From the NCBI RefSeq assembly GCF_039973015.1, contig NZ_JBDWLT010000010.1, positions 186,001 through 250,000 on the forward strand: a stretch of 64,000 nt of DNA. Direction: 5' to 3'. Source of the DNA: Parvibaculum sp039973015. GTDB taxonomy: Bacteria; Pseudomonadota; Alphaproteobacteria; Parvibaculales; Parvibaculaceae. Shown here one piece after another: positions 43,414 through 52,299 of this stretch. The number at the start of each line of letters is the position of its first letter. The stretch's first letter is position 1. Below the pieces are notes generated by a model. The model saw nothing but the letters and a program-made list of their open reading frames with translations. It did not search any database and was not told where the DNA came from. Position numbers and translations under genes: made by a program.

Positions 43414-44313
43414 CGTTTCGGCGGGCGGCAGGAAGATCACATCCTCGAACTCGCGGCCCGTCTCCCCGAGATGCAGCTTCAGTGCCTCATAACCCAGAGG
43501 CATGAGCTCGTCTCTGGACCGGTCGACCATCAGCATTGAGTAGCCCGCCTCCTCGAAGAAGCGCAGCAGCTCCTCATGTGAATCGCCGATGGCTTTCAGG
43601 GCTTTCGGCGCGACTTCGCAAAGCACGAGCGGCTTGTCGCGCAGGATCGTCTTTCGCGCGCCGGAGATGAGCTGCCACTCATAGCCTTGTGTATCGCTCT
43701 TCAGCACATCGAGCCTGCGGTCGATGCGGCGGTCCGCGATATAATCGTCGAGCGCATAGATCGGTACGGAGATCTTGTTGCCCTGCTTCCATATGAGATC
43801 GGGGTTGAAGCTGTGTCCGCCCGGATTTGCCTCGTCGGTAATGAGGTCGAACGTCCCGCTCGTCGCGGCAAGCCCGGCTTGTTCGGCAACGACGTTTTTT
43901 GTCGGCAGAAGAGCGACATTCTCCGTCAGGAGCGCATGGTTCGCCGGGAAAGGTTCAAAGGCGACGACAAGGCCCTCCGGGCCCACGATGTTCGATGCTA
44001 CCAATGTGTAGTGACCGAAATTCGCGCCCGCATCGACGACAAAGCCGCCAGGCTTCAACCGGCTGATGAAGAAATCCGTTTCACACGCCTCCCAGCAGCC
44101 GCGGCGCAATACGACGCGGGTCAGCGTTCCCTTTCGCGGATGGACCCGCAGACGGTAATGCTGCGTACGCATGATGAAGGGCTTTTGGGGCCTGAAGAGA
44201 TAGAAAAGAATGCGCCAGAGACCGGCAACAAACCTGTTTGTTCCGACGAGTTCCGTCGGAAAACGCCGCGCGATGGCGGCGAAAATTCTCTCGCGCAATT
44301 GGCCCCCCGCCAT
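43327..44313 (-). CDS. FkbM-family SAM-dependent methyltransferase
   Basis: A 328-residue protein with an FkbM methyltransferase domain: the SAM-binding motif FVVDAGANFGHYTLVA (about 90-105), EPFPANHALL, and the later DVLKSDTQGYEWQLISGA segment typical of the family. The N-terminus has a basic start and an aromatic hydrophobic patch that could touch the membrane. Family members methylate sugars or lipids; the target is unknown and no polysaccharide cluster is near. The last 28 codons overlap gshB on the other strand, an unusual overlap. Confidence 0.9.
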   Translation of the reverse strand: MAGGQLRERIFAAIARRFPTELVGTNRFVAGLWRILFYLFRPQKPFIMRTQHYRLRVHPRKGTLTRVVLRRGCWEACETDFFISRLKPGGFVVDAGANFGHYTLVASNIVGPEGLVVAFEPFPANHALLTENVALLPTKNVVAEQAGLAATSGTFDLITDEANPGGHSFNPDLIWKQGNKISVPIYALDDYIADRRIDRRLDVLKSDTQGYEWQLISGARKTILRDKPLVLCEVAPKALKAIGDSHEELLRFFEEAGYSMLMVDRSRDELMPLGYEALKLHLGETGREFEDVIFLPPAETSEACLDRVPDEAGEIGIVETVDLLNAGR

Positions 44314-44357
44314 GTCTGTGTGATCTTATTTTACAGGACACGGAGGAGCTTAGTATG

Positions 44358-44398
44358 TGCCCCCCTCACTGTCCACAAAGGGGACAGCGAGGGGGGCA
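44358..44398 (-). other. Long hairpin between the small lipoprotein and FkbM genes
   Basis: TGCCCCCCTCACTGTCC (44358-44374) pairs with GGACAGCGAGGGGGGCA (44382-44398), 16 of 17 positions, with one A-C mismatch and a 7-nt loop. No T-run follows. It lies just after the stop of the small lipoprotein gene on the minus strand, so it may protect that transcript's 3' end or be a degenerate terminator. Confidence 0.7.
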
Positions 44399-44414
44399 AC
44401 TGGAGGGTGGCCGT

Positions 44415-44588
44415 TCAGTCTTCGTCGACCGTCGTGGTGGTCGTTTCCGTATGCACGGTCTGGGGCTGCTCCTGGATGACGGTGCGTTTCGTCACCGTCT
44501 CGCTGTCGCTGCCGCAACCGGCGGCGAGAGAAAGAACACCGACCGCGAATATCGGCGCTGCGACGCGGGTGAACAGGGTCTTGGTCAT
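44415..44588 (-). CDS. Tiny lipoprotein (57 aa)
   Basis: A 57-residue secreted lipoprotein, read on the minus strand from ATG at 44588. It has basic residues, a hydrophobic core (PIFAVGVLSLAAG) and a lipobox LAAG-C with the cysteine at residue 25. Only 33 residues remain after processing: a Ser/Glu/Thr/Gln-rich, unstructured tail with five threonines in a row, ending VDED. AAGGAT lies seven bases before the ATG. A longer ORF in another frame here (84 codons) has no such signals. The function is unknown. It resembles the other tiny lipoprotein at 47984 in design. Confidence 0.82.
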   Translation of the reverse strand: MTKTLFTRVAAPIFAVGVLSLAAGCGSDSETVTKRTVIQEQPQTVHTETTTTTVDED

Positions 44589-44813
44589 GGTGAGTATCCT
44601 TCAATCCGTCATTGCTGAACCCGCAGCGAAAAACGGGGAGCGGAGACGTTTGTTCCCGCAGTCATGAAATGACCCCGCAAGCGCCGCAATTGAGGCAGCG
44701 CCCGATGTGGCGGCACCGGTCAAGCGGCATCAATGAAGCGGCGGAGGCAGTTTTTTGCCGTTCCGCCAAATCCGGCTAGTCTCTCGGCTTCCTGAATGCG
44801 GGTGGAGGGGCTC

Positions 44814-46100
44814 ATGCGAATGAACGGTGTGCGATACGGTATTGCGGCAGTGGCCGCGCTTGTGCTTCTGGCGGCGCTATGGACGCTGCGTCCCTCGTTC
44901 GGACCATCCGGGCCCGAGCGTTCGCCTGAAGAGATCGCCGCCAGCATTCACCGTGAAGCCATCGTCATCGACACCCATGTCGACATTCCGAGTTTCCTCG
45001 GCTCCGGGAAATACGATCCGGGCCTGCGCGGCAGCTTCCCCGTACAGGTCGACCTGCCGCGCATGCGCGAGGGCGGTCTCGATGCCGTGTTCTTTATCGT
45101 CTATGTCTCGCAGACGGAGCGCGGCGCCGCCGGTTATGCGCAGGCCGCTTCCGAGGCGCTGAAAAAATTCGCCGCCATCCGCCGCATGACCGATATTCAG
45201 TATAAGGATGAGGTTGGCCTCGCGCTGACCGCCGCCGATGTCCGCAAACTTCATGAAGAGGGCAAACGCATTGCCTTGATCGGCATCGAGAACGGCTATT
45301 CCATCGCGAAAGAGCCTGCCCTTCTCGATTTCTACTACGATCTTGGCGCGCGCTATTTCGGCCTCGTCCATAACGGTCACAACGATCTCGCCGACAGCGC
45401 GCAACCTCGCGAAAAGCTTGGCGACAGGCCGAATGAGGAAAACGGAGAGCATGGCGGCCTCTCGGCGCTGGGCCGCGAGGCGATCGGGCGGGCCAACGAT
45501 CTTGGAATGATGGTCGACGTTTCGCATTCTTCCCGCGCGGCCACGCTCGCGGCGGTCGAGGTCTCGCGCGCGCCCGTCATCGCCTCTCATTCGGCGGTCG
45601 CGGCGCTTCGCGATCACCCGCGCAATCTCTCCGACCGGGAAATGAAGGCCATCGCGGCAAAGGGCGGCGTTGTCCAGATCGTCGCCTTCGACGAATATCT
45701 CCATCCCGTGCCGGAAGAGAAAAAGGCGGCCCGCCGGGAGCTCGCCGGTTCGCTTGGCCTCACCAGCCTCGATGCCGTTTTCGATGCGGACGAGGAGACA
45801 AAAGCGAAATTCATCGAGGGTCTGGCGGAGATCGATGCGAAATGGCCGCGCGCCAGTGTTGCGCTTCTCGCCGACCATATCGGCTACGCGGTGAAGCTCA
45901 TCGGCGTCGATCATGTCGGCATCGCCTCGGACTTTCAGGGCGGCGGCGGCATCGAGGGCTGGTCCCATGCAGGCGAGACGCCGAACGTCACGGCCGAGCT
46001 TGTCCGGCGCGGCTATTCGCAAGAAGAGATCGTGAAAATCTGGGGCGGCAACCTGCTCCGCGTCATGGAGGCGGCGGAGAGGGCTCGACAGCCGCGCTGA
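44814..46100 (+). CDS. Membrane dipeptidase (renal dipeptidase family M19)
   Basis: A 428-residue zinc dipeptidase of family M19. A single N-terminal membrane anchor (about 8-25) precedes the catalytic domain. Zinc ligands are H55 and D57 (VIDTHVDIP), E159 (IGIENGYSI), H238 (VDVSHSS), H259 (IASHSA) and an aspartate in GIASDF. Family members cleave dipeptides, including D-Ala-type and L-D dipeptides, in the periplasm. The ATG at 44814 follows GGAGGGG. Its product may scavenge peptides or recycle cell-wall stems, but that is inferred. Confidence 0.93.
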   Translation: MRMNGVRYGIAAVAALVLLAALWTLRPSFGPSGPERSPEEIAASIHREAIVIDTHVDIPSFLGSGKYDPGLRGSFPVQVDLPRMREGGLDAVFFIVYVSQTERGAAGYAQAASEALKKFAAIRRMTDIQYKDEVGLALTAADVRKLHEEGKRIALIGIENGYSIAKEPALLDFYYDLGARYFGLVHNGHNDLADSAQPREKLGDRPNEENGEHGGLSALGREAIGRANDLGMMVDVSHSSRAATLAAVEVSRAPVIASHSAVAALRDHPRNLSDREMKAIAAKGGVVQIVAFDEYLHPVPEEKKAARRELAGSLGLTSLDAVFDADEETKAKFIEGLAEIDAKWPRASVALLADHIGYAVKLIGVDHVGIASDFQGGGGIEGWSHAGETPNVTAELVRRGYSQEEIVKIWGGNLLRVMEAAERARQPR

Positions 46101-46129
46101 GCGAGCCAATCCGCCGCAGCCTTGCCGGA

Positions 46130-46170
46130 TTGCCTTGGGCGCGAGCCTTGTGTATTGATTTTGACAATCA
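46130..46170 (+). promoter_or_regulatory. Candidate promoter with IRO-type iron box before the HugZ-like gene
   Basis: TTGCCT (46130-46135), a 17-nt spacer and TATTGA (46153-46158) form a plausible promoter. Overlapping its -10 is TGA-N9-TCA (46156-46170), the RirA iron-responsive operator pattern of Rhizobiales, inside a wider dyad ATTGAT/ATCAAT (46154-46172). It lies 20 nt before the gene start. Binding is unproven. Confidence 0.5.
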
Positions 46171-46190
46171 ATCGCAAAAAGGATGGGGAT

Positions 46191-46958
46191 ATGGCCGAAG
46201 CGAAAAATCTGAGACTGGATACCAATGACGAGGCGCGGTCGATGGCCGAAACCCTGCTGCGCACCGTACGCTACGGCACGCTGGCGGTCCTCGAGCCCGG
46301 CAGCGGTCACCCCTTTACCTCGCGCGTCGGTTGCGTACCCGACATGGACGGCACCGTTTATATTCCGCTCTCCGGCCTTTCCGCACATACCAAAGCGCTG
46401 ATGGCGGACCCGCGCTGCTCGCTGCTCCTCGGCGAAACCGGCAAGGGCGACCCGCTGACCAATCCCCGCCTGTCGCTCAAGGGCCGCGCCGTCCGGGTGG
46501 AAAGGGACAGCGACACCCATGCGCGGCTCTACCGTCGCTATATCGCCCGCCAGAAGAAGGCCGGGCTTTATCTCGATCTGCCGGATTTCGCCTTCTACCG
46601 GATGGAAAGCGATCATGCCTTCCTCAATGGCGGCTTCGGCAAGGCCTTCGACCTGACCGGCGCCGACATGTTCCTGCCGCAGGACGAACTGCTGGGCGAA
46701 CTCATCAAGGTCGAGGAGGGCATCGTCTCCCACATGAACGAGGATCATGGCGAAGCCGTCGGGCTCTACGCCACCGTTCTTGCGGAGGCGGAGGCCGGTC
46801 CCTGGCGCATCGCCACGATCGACCCGCGCGGGCTCGATCTCGTGCTGGGCGAGCGGCTCATCCGTCTGAACTTCGCCACACCCTTGAAGTCCGCCGCCGA
46901 AATCCGCCCCGTCCTCGTCGAAATGGCGAAGGAAGCCCGCGTGAAGCTCGCGGGCTGA
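46191..46958 (+). CDS. HugZ-type heme-utilisation flavoprotein (PPOX plus DUF2470)
   Basis: A 255-residue protein with an N-terminal PPOX-type split barrel (TVRYGTLAVLEPGSGHPFTSR, PRLSLKGRAVRV) and a C-terminal DUF2470 domain starting near KVEEGIVSHMNEDHGEAV. This is the HugZ layout, in which the protein binds or degrades heme without a classical heme oxygenase fold. AAGGATGGGG lies before the ATG at 46191. A possible iron operator in its promoter fits heme-iron use. No heme transport genes are near. Confidence 0.9.
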   Translation: MAEAKNLRLDTNDEARSMAETLLRTVRYGTLAVLEPGSGHPFTSRVGCVPDMDGTVYIPLSGLSAHTKALMADPRCSLLLGETGKGDPLTNPRLSLKGRAVRVERDSDTHARLYRRYIARQKKAGLYLDLPDFAFYRMESDHAFLNGGFGKAFDLTGADMFLPQDELLGELIKVEEGIVSHMNEDHGEAVGLYATVLAEAEAGPWRIATIDPRGLDLVLGERLIRLNFATPLKSAAEIRPVLVEMAKEARVKLAG

Positions 46959-46999
46959 TCTCTCTTCGGATAGCCTCTCCCAAACGAAAGGGAGAGGCT

Positions 47000-47977
47000 A
47001 TGAAGCCCGCAGCAACATTTTTCCTGATGGCACTCGCCTTGCCTGCCACGGCGCAGGCGGCGAGCTTCGATTGCGCGAAGGCGTCCTCCCCGCGCGAGAA
47101 GACCATCTGCACCACGCCCGAACTTTCGAAAGCCGATGAAGAAATCGCCGCCCGTTATGAAGCGGCGATGTCGAAGCTCTCGTCCGAAGGCGCCGCGCGT
47201 TTTCGCGACGGCCAGCGTTCATGGCTGGGTTTTCTCGGCAAGGCCTGCCCGGCAGGCGGCGAGGAATGTCTCGCGTCTTTCATGACGGATCGCGTCGAAT
47301 TCCTGTCCGGTGCGGTGGCGCAGGAAGGCGGCAACGTGTTCTTTGCGTGGGACGACTGGCGTTTCATCGCGCCTGCAAAGGAAGGCGAGGAGGAACTGCC
47401 GGGCGCGAACGACATGCGCTACCGCCAGCAGCTGCATTACGGCATCGACGCGCCAGACACGGATGGCGAGCGCGCCTTCAATGCGCAAGTCGTGAAAGAG
47501 GAGAAATATCTCTGGAACGGCTTTGACGGCGAGAGGCGCATGTGGGCGTCCTTCACGCTCAACATGGCGACACCCGATCTCGTCAGTCTCGACATGATGG
47601 AGTGGCAATATCCGCTCGGCGCCGCGCATGGTTTCGGCGCGTCCGCCCATCTGAACTTTCGGCTCGATGAAGGCCGCCTCCTCCGCGCGGACGATATCTT
47701 CGCCCGCGAAGGGTGGGAGGCCGCGCTCAGTGAAGCGATCCTGAAAGAGCTTCACGCGAGCGCCGGGGAAGATGGCGCGATCTATTTCGATGGCTATGAA
47801 GAGACGGTCGCTGAGACGGTCGCGAAACCCGAACACTGGGTACTGACCGGCGAAAACCTCGGCGTTAATTTCTCCGTCTACTCCATTGGCCCATACGCTA
47901 TAGGCGAGCGCACACCCGCCATCCCCTGGACCGCCCTGTCTTCCTTCATTGCGAAAGAGGCGCCGCTCGGGCGCTGA
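47000..47977 (+). CDS. Secreted LprI-like / DUF3298 protein
   Basis: A 325-residue secreted protein. After a signal peptide (about 1-20, ending TAQA) comes an LprI-like domain with the pattern CAKASSPREKTICTTPELSKADEEIAARY (here broken by cysteines that would pair), related to DUF1311 lysozyme-inhibitor-type proteins. The C-terminal half fits DUF3298 (RsiV-like), around MEWQYPLGAAHGFGASAHLNF. A lysozyme-binding or envelope-stress role is possible but unproven. GGGAGAGG lies before the ATG. It converges on a tiny lipoprotein gene. Confidence 0.87.
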   Translation: MKPAATFFLMALALPATAQAASFDCAKASSPREKTICTTPELSKADEEIAARYEAAMSKLSSEGAARFRDGQRSWLGFLGKACPAGGEECLASFMTDRVEFLSGAVAQEGGNVFFAWDDWRFIAPAKEGEEELPGANDMRYRQQLHYGIDAPDTDGERAFNAQVVKEEKYLWNGFDGERRMWASFTLNMATPDLVSLDMMEWQYPLGAAHGFGASAHLNFRLDEGRLLRADDIFAREGWEAALSEAILKELHASAGEDGAIYFDGYEETVAETVAKPEHWVLTGENLGVNFSVYSIGPYAIGERTPAIPWTALSSFIAKEAPLGR

Positions 47978-47983
47978 CGCGCC

Positions 47984-48175
47984 TTATTCGGGGCGGATGA
48001 TCGGCGTCGACTGCGCGTTCTTCGCGGGCAGATCGGCGGTCGATTCCGTGTCCGTCGAGCCCATGGTGCCCGGTGCTTCCTGTGCGGGGCCCATATCGTC
48101 GCTGCTGCCGCAGCCCGCAAGCAAGCCGGTGGCGACGATCAGCGAAGCGGCGAGAGCGGGTGTCTTGAGCTTCAT
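47984..48175 (-). CDS. Tiny lipoprotein (63 aa)
   Basis: A 63-residue predicted lipoprotein with a 21-residue signal ending in LLAG-C (cysteine at 22). The 42-residue mature part is Ser/Thr/Asp/Pro rich with a hydrophobic IIRPE end, and no fold is evident. It resembles the other tiny lipoprotein (44415-44588) in length, lipobox context (GCGSSD versus GCGSDS) and acidic tail. The function is unknown. It converges on the LprI-like gene with a 6-nt gap. Confidence 0.8.
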   Translation of the reverse strand: MKLKTPALAASLIVATGLLAGCGSSDDMGPAQEAPGTMGSTDTESTADLPAKNAQSTPIIRPE

Positions 48176-48347
48176 GGCGTGGTTTCCTTCCTTGCGCCCC
48201 GTTTAACATAACGTCCGGCTTCAAGCCGGGTTCCCGCTTGCCGGTACGTCTCGTGTTCCCATTTCGTTCTTGACGAGCCCGCCATTTCCGCTAGCCTTTC
48301 CGTAATCCGTCTCTTACGGGGCAGAAGGCGGGAAGGGGGCTCAATCC

Positions 48348-49898
48348 ATGGTCGCGCATATCGAAACGGTGGCCTTTCAGGGCGTCGAGGCGCGGCCGGT
48401 GGACGTTCAGGTCCATATCGCGGGCGGCGTCGTCGGTTTCGCGGTCGTCGGGCTTGGCGACAAGGCCGTTGCCGAAAGCCGAGAGCGTGTCCGCGCCGCG
48501 CTCTCGGCGATAGGCCTCGGCCTCCCCGCCAAGCGCATCACCGTCAATCTCGCCCCCGCCGACATGCCGAAGGAGGGCAGCCATTACGATCTGCCGATCG
48601 CCCTTGGCCTTCTGGTTGCGATGGGCGTCCTGCCGCCGCAGGAGCTGGAGCGCTTCGTCTGTATTGGCGAACTCTCCCTCGATGGCGCAATCAATCCGGT
48701 CGCAGGCGCGCTGCCCGCCGCCATTGCCGCGAACAGCCGGGGCAAGGGCCTCATCTGCCCGCTCGAATGCGGCTCCGAGGCCGCCTGGGCCGGGATGGGC
48801 GAGGACAACCCGGGCGGCGTCCTCGCGCCCCGCTCCATCATCGCGCTGGTGAACCATTTCCGGGGCACGCAAGTCCTCTCCGAGCCTGAGCCCCTGAAGG
48901 CGGTGGAGGCGGGCGCTGTCCCCGATCTCCGTGACATCAAGGGACAGGAAACCGCGAAGCGCGCCCTTGAGGTCGCAGCCGCTGGCGGCCATAACATGCT
49001 GATGGTCGGCCCGCCGGGCTCCGGCAAGTCCATGCTCGCCTCCCGCCTGCCGGGCATTCTGCCCCCGCTCAGCCCCCGCGAAATGCTCGAAACCTCGATG
49101 GTCGCCTCGCTCGCGGGCGAGCTCCACCGCACCGGCGTCTCGCGCCGCAGGCCCTATCGCGCGCCGCATCATTCGGCCTCCATGCCCGCCCTTATCGGCG
49201 GCGGCCTGCGCGTGAAGCCGGGCGAGGTCTCGCTCGCCCATCGCGGCGTTCTGTTCCTCGATGAATTGCCGGAGTTTCCCCGTCAGGTGCTGGACAGCCT
49301 GCGCCAGCCGCTCGAAACCGGCGAGGCTGTGGTCGCGCGCGCCAATGCGCATGTGACCTTCCCGGCCCGCTTCCAGCTCGTCGCCGCCATGAACCCCTGC
49401 CGCTGCGGTCATGCGGGCGATGCCGCGCGCGCCTGCCCGCGCGTGCCGCGCTGCGTTTCCGACTATCAGGCCAAGCTCTCCGGCCCCATGCTCGACCGTA
49501 TCGACATCCATATCGAGGTGCCCCCCGTCGCCCATGCGGACCTCGCCCTGCCGCCGCCTGCGGAAGGCTCGGCCGAAGTCGCCGCCCGCATCGCCGCCGC
49601 ACGCGAGCTTCAGCAGGCGCGCTTCAGCGAACTTGTCGGCCCCGGCTCCATGCTCCTCAATTCCCATGTCGAGGGCGAATTGCTCGATCGCATCGCCGCG
49701 CCGGATGATTCCGGCCGCCGCCTTCTCGCCGAGGCCGCCGAACGCATGGGCCTCACCGCGCGGGGCTATCACCGTGTGCTGCGCGTGGCGCGCACTCTTG
49801 CCGACCTCGAAGGCGGCGGCGGTGTCCGCCGCATCCATGTCGCCGAAGCGCTCGCCTATCGCGAGACGGTGGCCGGCCGCCTCGGCGCCGCCGCCTGA
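48348..49898 (+). CDS. comM: ComM/YifB-type AAA+ helicase
   Basis: A 516-residue protein with an N-terminal Lon-protease-like domain and an AAA+ magnesium-chelatase-type ATPase. Walker A is GPPGSGKS at 221-228 and Walker B LFLDELPEF. The four-cysteine segment CRCGHAGDAARACPRVPRC is typical. ComM is a hexameric helicase that helps branch migration when DNA taken up by transformation is integrated. It is a single gene here. Confidence 0.95.
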   Translation: MVAHIETVAFQGVEARPVDVQVHIAGGVVGFAVVGLGDKAVAESRERVRAALSAIGLGLPAKRITVNLAPADMPKEGSHYDLPIALGLLVAMGVLPPQELERFVCIGELSLDGAINPVAGALPAAIAANSRGKGLICPLECGSEAAWAGMGEDNPGGVLAPRSIIALVNHFRGTQVLSEPEPLKAVEAGAVPDLRDIKGQETAKRALEVAAAGGHNMLMVGPPGSGKSMLASRLPGILPPLSPREMLETSMVASLAGELHRTGVSRRRPYRAPHHSASMPALIGGGLRVKPGEVSLAHRGVLFLDELPEFPRQVLDSLRQPLETGEAVVARANAHVTFPARFQLVAAMNPCRCGHAGDAARACPRVPRCVSDYQAKLSGPMLDRIDIHIEVPPVAHADLALPPPAEGSAEVAARIAAARELQQARFSELVGPGSMLLNSHVEGELLDRIAAPDDSGRRLLAEAAERMGLTARGYHRVLRVARTLADLEGGGGVRRIHVAEALAYRETVAGRLGAAA

Positions 49899-50024
49899 GC
49901 CCCGGTTCCGCCGATCCGGTGCCAATCCCGAAGCGATTAGCCGGATCCGCTAACCCTTTGGAAACCACGACAAGGGCAGATTGACGGGCAATTCCGCTAC
50001 TCTCCATGCCGGGAACCGCCCTTC

Positions 50025-52259
50025 ATGTCCCTCTTCTCCACCGGAGAGACGCCTCTCACCCTGCTGGCCCTCGCTGCCGTGCTGCTGCTCGGCCTCGAAG
50101 CCTGGCGCCGCGCCGCCTCCCGCGCCCGCGCGCAGCGGGGCGAAATCGAGGTTCTGCAGGTCCGTCTCGAAACCCTGCGCGACGAGAAATGGGCGATTGC
50201 CGAACGTGAGGAGCGTTACCGCGACCTCGTCCGCGCCCAGGGCGACATCATCCTCCGCAAGGATCTCGAAGGCCGCCTCACCTATGTGAACGACGTCTTT
50301 TGCGACACCTTCGGCCTCGACCGGCCCGATGTGATCGGCCGGCCTTTCCTGCCCGAGCTTCCCGAAGGCCAGCGCCCGCGCATGCTGGCAAGTTTCGCCG
50401 GCCTCGCGACCCCGCCCTACCGCATGCGCTACGATGAATGCGCGATCACGACGCGCGGCCCCCGCTGGTTCGCATGGGAAGAATTCGCGATCCGCGACGA
50501 GAACGGCAAGCTCGTCGAAATCCAGGCCGTCGCCCGCGACGTGACCGACCGCAAGGAAACAGAGGAACGTCTCGCCGAGGCGCTTGCGCAGGCCAAGGAT
50601 GCGAACCGCGCGAAGTCGCTCTTCCTCGCCACCATGAGTCATGAAATCCGCACGCCCATGAACGGCGTCATCGGCATGACGAAGCTCCTGCTCGATACGC
50701 GTCTCGACCCCGCGCAGCGCTCCTATGCAGAAGCCGTGCAGGCCTCGGGCGAAGCCCTCCTGAACATCATCAACGATATTCTCGACTACTCGAAGATCGA
50801 GGCGGGCAAGATAACACTCGACGAAGCCTCCTTCGATCCGCGCGCCGTGCTCGAAAGCGTGGCCGAGCTGCTGGCGCCGCGCGCCTTCGACAAGCATCTC
50901 GATATCGTCACCGAAGTTTCTCCTTCCGTGCCGCGCCTTCTTCTGGGCGACGAGGCGCGCATCCGCCAGATCCTGCTGAACCTCGCGGGCAATGCGATCA
51001 AGTTCACGGTCGAAGGCGGCGTGGCGCTTCGCCTCTTGCGCAAGGAAGGAAGCGCCGGTCGCGGCCCCTCCGGCCGCGTCGAGCTTCTGCTCGAAGTGGA
51101 AGACACCGGCATCGGCATGGACGAACATGCGCGCGAGCATATCTTCGATGAGTTTGCGCAGGCCGATCAGTCCCATGCCCGCCGCTTCGAGGGTACGGGC
51201 CTTGGCCTTGCCATCACGCGCCGCCTCGTCACCGCGATGGGCGGCAGCATCGAGGTCGAAAGCGAGGAGCGCCGCGGCTCGGTCTTCCGCGCGCGCATTC
51301 CGCTGCGCCTTGCCTTCGGTGAGAAAGAGACGCCCGCGCCCACGCCGCTCTCCGGTCTTTCCGTTCTCATTCTGAATGACCGTCCGCTTGTCGGCGGCGC
51401 CCTGTCGCGCGCCGCGTCGGCCGCCGGAGCCGGGACGCATCTCGCTGCCGACCGCGAGGCCGTGATGCGCGCGCTTGCATCCTCCTCCTACGATGTTTTC
51501 ATCTGCCCGCTCGACGGCGATGCCATCGACGGCGCGGCGCTCGCCGCCGAAGCGCGCCGCCTTTCGCCGGGCACCGGCACGCTGATGCTGCTCCGTCCGC
51601 AGGACCGCGCCCGTCTCGAAGAGCTGACGCAAGGCGACGCCGCCCCCTTTGACGGTTATCTCGTGCGCCCCGTGCGCGCCGCCTCGCTCATCGCCCGCCT
51701 TACCGCGCTGCGTGTGCGCGGCTGGGCGCCGGACGCGCTCGCTCCCGCCACGCATGATTATGACGACGACATCGTCAAGAACGAAGAAGCGCCCGCCCTG
51801 CCTGCCGCCGATGCCGCCACGCTCGGAAGGCTGCGCATCCTTGTTGCCGAGGATAACGAGATCAATGCGCTCCTCACCCGCACCCTGCTCGAACATACGG
51901 GCCATGAAGTTCGTCTCGCGCGCAATGGCGGCGAAGCCGTGACCCATCTCGAAGCCGACACCGAAGAAGAAGTCGATCTCGTCCTGATGGATCTTCACAT
52001 GCCCGGCATGGACGGTTTCGAGGCGACGGCCCGCATCCGCGCGCTTGTCACCTCCCATGCGCATCTCCCCGTCATTGCGCTCACCGCCAATGCGATGGCC
52101 GATGACCGCCAGGCCTGCCTCGATGCGGGCATGGACGACTATCTCTCCAAGCCCGTCTCTGCCGAGGCCCTTGCCGAAACGCTGGCGCGCTGGGTCGGCC
52201 GCCGCTCCCCGCATCGCGCGCCTGACGGACAGGATGGCGAAAAGGCGAATCACGCCTAA
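50025..52259 (+). CDS. Hybrid sensor histidine kinase with PAS and two receiver domains
   Basis: A 744-residue hybrid kinase. A single N-terminal membrane helix (about 11-27) is followed by a coiled coil, a PAS domain (about 62-178, VNDVFCDTFGLDRPDV), HisKA with H206 in ATMSHEIRTPMNG, and HATPase (NAIKFT, DTGIGM, GTGLGLAI). A degenerate receiver (about 442-565) has ND for the acidic pair and no aspartate at the phosphorylation site (VFICPLDGD). A normal receiver follows with D656 in LVLMDLHMPGMDG. No HPt domain is present. The signal and the output partner are unknown. Confidence 0.94.
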   Translation: MSLFSTGETPLTLLALAAVLLLGLEAWRRAASRARAQRGEIEVLQVRLETLRDEKWAIAEREERYRDLVRAQGDIILRKDLEGRLTYVNDVFCDTFGLDRPDVIGRPFLPELPEGQRPRMLASFAGLATPPYRMRYDECAITTRGPRWFAWEEFAIRDENGKLVEIQAVARDVTDRKETEERLAEALAQAKDANRAKSLFLATMSHEIRTPMNGVIGMTKLLLDTRLDPAQRSYAEAVQASGEALLNIINDILDYSKIEAGKITLDEASFDPRAVLESVAELLAPRAFDKHLDIVTEVSPSVPRLLLGDEARIRQILLNLAGNAIKFTVEGGVALRLLRKEGSAGRGPSGRVELLLEVEDTGIGMDEHAREHIFDEFAQADQSHARRFEGTGLGLAITRRLVTAMGGSIEVESEERRGSVFRARIPLRLAFGEKETPAPTPLSGLSVLILNDRPLVGGALSRAASAAGAGTHLAADREAVMRALASSSYDVFICPLDGDAIDGAALAAEARRLSPGTGTLMLLRPQDRARLEELTQGDAAPFDGYLVRPVRAASLIARLTALRVRGWAPDALAPATHDYDDDIVKNEEAPALPAADAATLGRLRILVAEDNEINALLTRTLLEHTGHEVRLARNGGEAVTHLEADTEEEVDLVLMDLHMPGMDGFEATARIRALVTSHAHLPVIALTANAMADDRQACLDAGMDDYLSKPVSAEALAETLARWVGRRSPHRAPDGQDGEKANHA

Positions 52260-52299
52260 AGTGGGGCCTCGATTTCCGGGGTCAGGGGAGAGCCATCCA

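Noticed and set aside
44350..44604. 84-codon minus-strand frame near the tiny lipoprotein
   Set aside because: It overlaps the 57-aa lipoprotein in another frame, reads as His/Arg/Asp low-complexity and lacks a signal; the lipoprotein frame has a ribosome site and lipobox.
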